16,472 nucleotides of DNA from JBBRMY01 sp038230595 (GTDB lineage: Bacteria; Bacteroidota; Ignavibacteria; Tepidaquicellales; Tepidaquicellaceae): NCBI GenBank assembly GCA_038230595.1, contig JBBRMY010000045.1, positions 1-16,472 on the forward strand, given 5' to 3'. A model generated the notes under the pieces. That model saw nothing but the letters and a program-made list of their open reading frames with translations, did no database searches and was not told the DNA's origin. The position numbers were made by a program, and so were the translations under genes. Shown here piece after piece: positions 13,352 to 16,472 of this stretch; position 1 is the first letter of the stretch; the number at the start of each line of letters is the position of its first letter.

Positions 13352-14574
13352 GCTTCTGATCTTTTTGTGTATCCTATAAACTTCATTATGCTTCTCAAAA
13401 TATTTCCGAAGCCTTTCAGGAGATACATCATCTTTAATATCCTGTGAGAAGATTCCTGAACGGGCTTTTTAATTCCATTTTCACTTAGATCCGTTGAAAA
13501 TATTTGTACAGCGTGCTTTGATCTTATTTTTTCCTGATACTCAAGAATTGCAATTGCCATTGAATATGCTTCCTGCCCAGAAGAACAGCCTGATACCCAA
13601 ATTCTAACCGGTGAGGTTAAATCCTTATTGAGGAATATTTCCGGAAATACTTTTTTCTTTAATGATTCATACATTGCAGGATCGCGGAAAAAGCTTGTTA
13701 CACCAATAAGGATATCACTGCACAGAGAATCCAGCTCTTCCGAATGAATCTTTAAGTATTTCAAATATTCTTTTAGACTACTGATCTTATGCGATTCCAT
13801 TCTTCTTAAAAGACGTCTTCGGATAGAAGTCGGCTTATAGAACTGGAAATCAATTCCATTATTTGAATGAATTAGTTTGAAAATTTTAGCCAGTTCCTCT
13901 GTATCATCCGATATTAACTCATCCCCTTTTTTTACGTTAATTAAATTTGATCTCCTGCTGATCCCAATAATTTTTTTGGCAATTGCCTGAGGAGTACAAA
14001 TAAAATCTATAATGCCTTCTGAAATAGATCTCTCGGGCATTTCAGTAAATTTTGAAGTTGCTTTATCCTGAGCAAAAGTGATACCCCCACTGCTTTTTAT
14101 GTCTTTCATTCCGATAACACCGTCTGCATCAGCTCCGGATAATATTATTCCGATAACATTATGCGTAGTATCTTTTGCGAGAGAGCTCATAAAAAGATTG
14201 ATAGGCTTATGCATCAATTTACTTCTAGGAACACAACGAAATTTACCTTTTATAAAAGTTACAGTTGAATTGGGCTGGATGATGTAAACATTATCAGGCA
14301 ATGGCAGCATCCCACTTTTTATATCATTAACCTTCATATCAGTTTCCCGGGAAACTATCTCATTTAGAAAGCTTTTATGAACCGGATCTAAATGCTGAAT
14401 AATTACAAAGGACATTCCGGTATTTGAAGGCAGGTTTTTTAAAATAGTTGAATAAGCTTCAAGTCCGCCGGCAGATGCTCCAATTGCGACAATTGGGAAT
14501 AATTTATTCTTAATTAATTTTGGAGAACTGTTTTTCTGAACTCTCTTAACAGATCTTTTTACAAGTGTTTTCAT
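13291..14574 (-). CDS. Hybrid sensor, 5' part: CheB methylesterase and CheR methyltransferase
   Basis: The first 370 codons are normal; beyond the frameshift the frame runs on with nonsense residues to 427. Residues 25-205 are a CheB methylesterase domain without the usual receiver: Ser34 in IGASAGG, His61 in IIQHLDP and Asp151 in LSGADADG form the triad. Residues 222-285 are the CheR N-terminal helices (FQFYKPTSIRRRLLRRM). From 288 the methyltransferase begins: SFFRDP (294-299), the SAM-binding GCSSGQEAYS (329-338, with Gln where family members usually have Glu in the first acidic position) and IFSTDLSENGIKK (358-370), where the frame breaks. In hybrids of this type the methylation domains are thought to act in sensing or adaptation, not classical chemotaxis. 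No other che genes are nearby. Start choice: ATG 14574, which leaves a basic tail before the CheB domain. Confidence 0.85.
   Translation of the reverse strand: MKTLVKRSVKRVQKNSSPKLIKNKLFPIVAIGASAGGLEAYSTILKNLPSNTGMSFVIIQHLDPVHKSFLNEIVSRETDMKVNDIKSGMLPLPDNVYIIQPNSTVTFIKGKFRCVPRSKLMHKPINLFMSSLAKDTTHNVIGIILSGADADGVIGMKDIKSSGGITFAQDKATSKFTEMPERSISEGIIDFICTPQAIAKKIIGISRRSNLINVKKGDELISDDTEELAKIFKLIHSNNGIDFQFYKPTSIRRRLLRRMESHKISSLKEYLKYLKIHSEELDSLCSDILIGVTSFFRDPAMYESLKKKVFPEIFLNKDLTSPVRIWVSGCSSGQEAYSMAIAILEYQEKIRSKHAVQIFSTDLSENGIKKPVQESSHRILKMMYLLKGFGNILRSIMKFIGYTKRSEACASLRNRISFMTRHFQKLT
13465..13470 (-). other. Apparent -1 frameshift in an A5G run inside the hybrid sensor gene
   Basis: The minus strand reads GGAATTAAAAAGCCCGTT. 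As written it codes G-I-K-K-P-V and leaves the CheR fold. With one more A it codes G-I-K-K-A-R-S-G-I-F-S, the conserved CheR sequence, and the frame then runs unbroken to the kinase stop at 11255. Possible causes are a sequencing or assembly error, a real mutation, or ribosomal slippage of one base back on AAAAAG, which would give exactly the conserved product. I favour the first. Confidence 0.85.
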
Positions 14575-14877
14575 TTTAAAGAAGTAAAAGCGCGGAGGTC
14601 CTGCGCGTAAAGAAAAGAATATCAGGTAACATTAACTATTAGTCAGAATATGCTGAACAAACAAGCGTATAAGTGTAATTTATACCTGATAGCTTGTTTA
14701 AAGTCTATAAACAACGGAAATAACCTATTTTAAAAAAAGGAGAATAAAAAATAGAGTTAGTAAACCGGAATCAACTTAATCATTTTTTAAGGAGTTTCGA
14801 TGCAATCTTAAACCATTGCAAAAATATAGCAAACTTAAAAATATAAACCTGAATAATATTTCAATGAGATAATTTCA
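14575..14877. other. Gene-free 303-bp leader upstream of the hybrid sensor operon
   Basis: This separates the papain-like gene's 3' end from the sensor start, both on the minus strand, so it should hold the former's terminator and the latter's promoter. A nested dyad lies at 14659-14699, and a GC-rich imperfect hairpin (GCGCGGA..TCCTGCGC) lies just upstream of the sensor start near 14592-14608. I find no confident promoter and no T-run terminator. Confidence 0.7.
14659..14699. repeat. Nested dyad upstream of the sensor operon
   Basis: The outer arms AAACAAGC (14659-14666) and GCTTGTTT (14692-14699) pair perfectly. Inner arms GTATAA (14667-14672) and TTATAC (14680-14685) continue the left arm directly, with 6 unpaired bases (CTGATA) on the right. 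Being 85-125 bases upstream of the sensor ATG it could be an operator or an RNA leader structure. No protein can be assigned to it. Confidence 0.45.
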
Positions 14878-16205
14878 CTAATTCAATTTTAAATCGAAAG
14901 GTACTGCATCTCCGTCGGTTGCATCAAAATCATCAATAAAAAGTATTGGAGTTGCGACAAGCGTGGCGCTTGACTTCCCTTCCAGGTCTAATGCTGAATA
15001 TGGAATATAAATCGAAAAATTTTCAGTTTGCTCACTATATGAATTTATATTAACAACTTTAGAATAAGCAATTGCTTCCCCATCCTGCCCGTAAGTATAA
15101 TTAGAATTTTTAGTAAGTACAGGTTTGCCGTCTTTATAAGTTATAAAGGCAAGGATCTGAGCAGTGTTTCCGAAATTTTTATCAAGCTTAACTGAGCAAT
15201 TAATTTTCAGAGAATTTCCTGCGGACTGATCATCAGGATTAACAGAGTTATAATCAACATTTATTATTTTTAATCCGGTGACAAGCTCATCTGCAACAGG
15301 GTTTTGAGCACTTATCTGCTCTTCATCTGAATCAGGAATATCTTTATCTCCATCAATATCCTTTGCTATCCAGCATTCACGAATGCATTTTTTAAAAGCA
15401 TCATATGTGATCCAGCAATATCCCCCGTCTCTCCATCCTGTTCCCCACGAGTTCATTAATTTAAAAGCTTTTTTATTTTCATCATATCCGACAAGTATCA
15501 TTGCATGACCCATGGATTGGGCATTAACCTCCATGTCAGTAACCAAAGCATCTCCGTCTCTTTTCATAAATTCTTCGTCGAAGGAAATTGCAATTATAAC
15601 AGGATAGCCTTTTGAAAGATATGATTTCAAACCCTGAAGATCAGTCTTATCAATCTTTTTTGACCATGCGATCTTATAGTTTTTAGCTTCATTGTCTGCA
15701 TTAGCATCTGGCTTTGAAGTGTAATCAGATGGATCGTACGGATCTTTTTCAAGCGAGGCAATACCTTTAGTTCTAAGAAGATCGAAGGCATCTGCAAAGA
15801 AAGCTCCGTTATCATTACCTTTATTTATCTGATTATAAATGTAAGCAGGGCTGAATACATGCTGAGTTACAATATCATTCCCCTGAACTATATCCCAATT
15901 TCTGCTGGACTTTTCATTATAAGTTTTCATTGCATAACCGACTGACCAGCCAACGCAGCTATTCTGTGCTCCCTGATTTCCGGGAGGTGGAAGCTTTGAT
16001 GAAAGGTCAACTGAAGAAGGAAGATTTCCACCACCAATCAGATTTGATTTAGCACTGTTGATCTTATCAAGAACATCCTGCGGAGTAGAATTAAATCCGG
16101 AACCCTCTTTAGTTGAAGAGGTTTTGTCAGATTTTTTTGAACATCCTGAGAGAAGAACTAAAGAAATAAGTACTATCGATAATAAGAGGTGTAATTTTTT
16201 ATCAC
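14878..16205 (-). CDS. Papain-like (C1A) cysteine protease lipoprotein, apparent frameshift at the start
   Basis: The first in-frame ATG (15930) gives 350 residues that lack the catalytic Cys, so it cannot be the real start. The same frame continues upstream through NQGAQNSCVGWS, which has the papain oxyanion Gln six residues before Cys, and further to a lipoprotein signal KKLHLL..VLLSGC. No ATG, GTG or TTG lies in frame between that and the upstream TAA. Adding one A to the A6 run at 16195-16200 joins GTG 16205 to it, giving M-I-K-K-L-H and about 442 residues. On that numbering: lipobox Cys22, Gln78, Cys84, His234 (MGHAMILVGYD) and Asn252 (LMNSWGTGW). A DGDKDIPDSDEEQ linker leads to a beta-rich C-terminal domain (about 300-442) that I cannot name. 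Signal peptidase II processing should anchor it to a membrane facing the periplasm or surface. The protease assignment is firm; the start is inferred. Confidence 0.85.
16195..16200 (-). other. Suspected one-base deletion in an A6 run at the papain-like gene start
   Basis: The minus strand reads CCGTGATAAAAAATTACACC. As written, GTG opens a frame that leaves the lipoprotein signal after three codons. With seven As it becomes GTG-ATA-AAA-AAA-TTA-CAC and enters the signal peptide correctly. This is the same type of defect as the one at 13465-13470. Confidence 0.6.
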
Positions 16206-16360
16206 GGAAAGTTTGAGGTTAAAGGAATATGGATGAATTATATTTTTTAAAAAAGGATTAAAAAAAATGTTCCTGATCCGATCATTAAGAATGAAAATAA
16301 AATAATTTTTTAAGAATTTACTTAATATGGTATTTTGAATACTATGCCGCTTCGCGGAAG

Positions 16361-16392
16361 TTTGTCATGCCTGCTTTCGCAGGCATGACAAA
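16361..16392. repeat. Perfect 14-bp-stem hairpin, REP-like
   Basis: TTTGTCATGCCTGC (16361-16374) pairs fully with GCAGGCATGACAAA (16379-16392) around TTTC. Hairpins with a TGTCATGCCTGC arm and a GAAA/TTTC loop are a common style of dispersed intergenic repeat. A partial inverse copy of it ends the window (16453-16472). Confidence 0.7.
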
Positions 16393-16472
16393 TTAATACT
16401 AAAAAAAAAGCCCGATGTTCAATTGAACATCGGGCTTTTTTTTTAGTATTAATTTGTCATGCCTGCGAAAGC
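16373..16472. repeat. Perfect 100-bp palindrome ending at the window edge
   Basis: Bases 16373-16422 are the exact reverse complement of 16423-16472, with no mismatch and no spacer (centre CAA|TTG). The inner 44 bases are the terminator; the outer parts (AATTAATACT, TTTGTCATGCC and beyond) have no reason to be symmetric in a terminator. The symmetry runs to the last base given and may extend further. Confidence 0.95.
16401..16444. terminator. Bidirectional rho-independent terminator
   Basis: Nine As, GCCCGATGTTC-AATT-GAACATCGGGC, then nine Ts: a strong GC stem flanked by a run on both sides, so it can stop transcription in either direction. It lies upstream of the minus-strand papain-like gene and would insulate it from whatever lies to the right. 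Confidence 0.8.

Noticed and set aside
1..16472. tRNA, rRNA or riboswitch genes
   Set aside because: I saw no cloverleaf, rRNA word or recognisable riboswitch core in the intergenic stretches by eye; a covariance-model search would be needed to exclude them.

Overview
The window looks like a low-GC bacterium of the Ignavibacteria/Bacteroidota-Chlorobiota branch, and may be one complete contig. The clearest taxonomic clue is a secreted protein whose C-terminus reads NYPNPFNPATKI, the type A sorting signal of type IX secretion typical of that branch. Weak or absent Shine-Dalgarno sequences and two candidate promoters of the TTTG-N19-TAnnTTTG type fit as well. The left edge cuts an IS256-family transposase. 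The right edge is a perfect 100-bp palindrome. Both are classic places for an assembly to stop.

Layout. 1-176: right end of an IS256-type element, whose terminal repeat supplies the stop codon of the neighbouring gene. 167-2298 (minus): a trypsin/HtrA-like protease with TPR repeats, followed in the same operon by an IS-truncated protein of unknown function with a winged-helix-like middle. 2299-2845: no gene; three copies of an 82-96 bp hairpin-bearing repeat. 2846-5751 (plus): a tight three-gene operon for the cell surface, made of two Tat-exported tail-collar paralogues and a YWTD beta-propeller protein with a type IX sorting tail. 5752-6107: no gene; three tandem terminator-like hairpins, then two tandem 69-bp repeats. 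6108-7781 (plus): an ABC1/UbiB-family membrane kinase-like protein. 7933-9552 (plus): a Tat-exported amidase-signature enzyme, whose start codon directly abuts a hairpin with a T-run. 9647-10298 (minus): two small paralogous proteins sharing an exactly spaced His/Cys motif.

10579-14574 (minus): a two-component signalling operon. A large CheB-CheR-PAS-histidine kinase hybrid is split into two reading frames by an apparent one-base loss in an A-run, and is followed by a NarL/FixJ-type response regulator that is its likely partner. 14878-16205 (minus): a papain-like lipoprotein protease with an intact Cys-His-Asn triad. Its signal peptide lies upstream of the first ATG and can be joined to a start codon only by adding one A to another A-run. 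The two homopolymer defects look alike, which points to sequence error or a shared mutational process more than to two independently dead genes.

The protein set is dominated by export and surface functions (Tat, Sec, lipoprotein and type IX signals) and by proteolysis or amide hydrolysis. The candidates that are least explained are the His/Cys small-protein pair, the Tat-exported collar pair with its propeller partner, and the overlapping terminator and promoter in front of the amidase.
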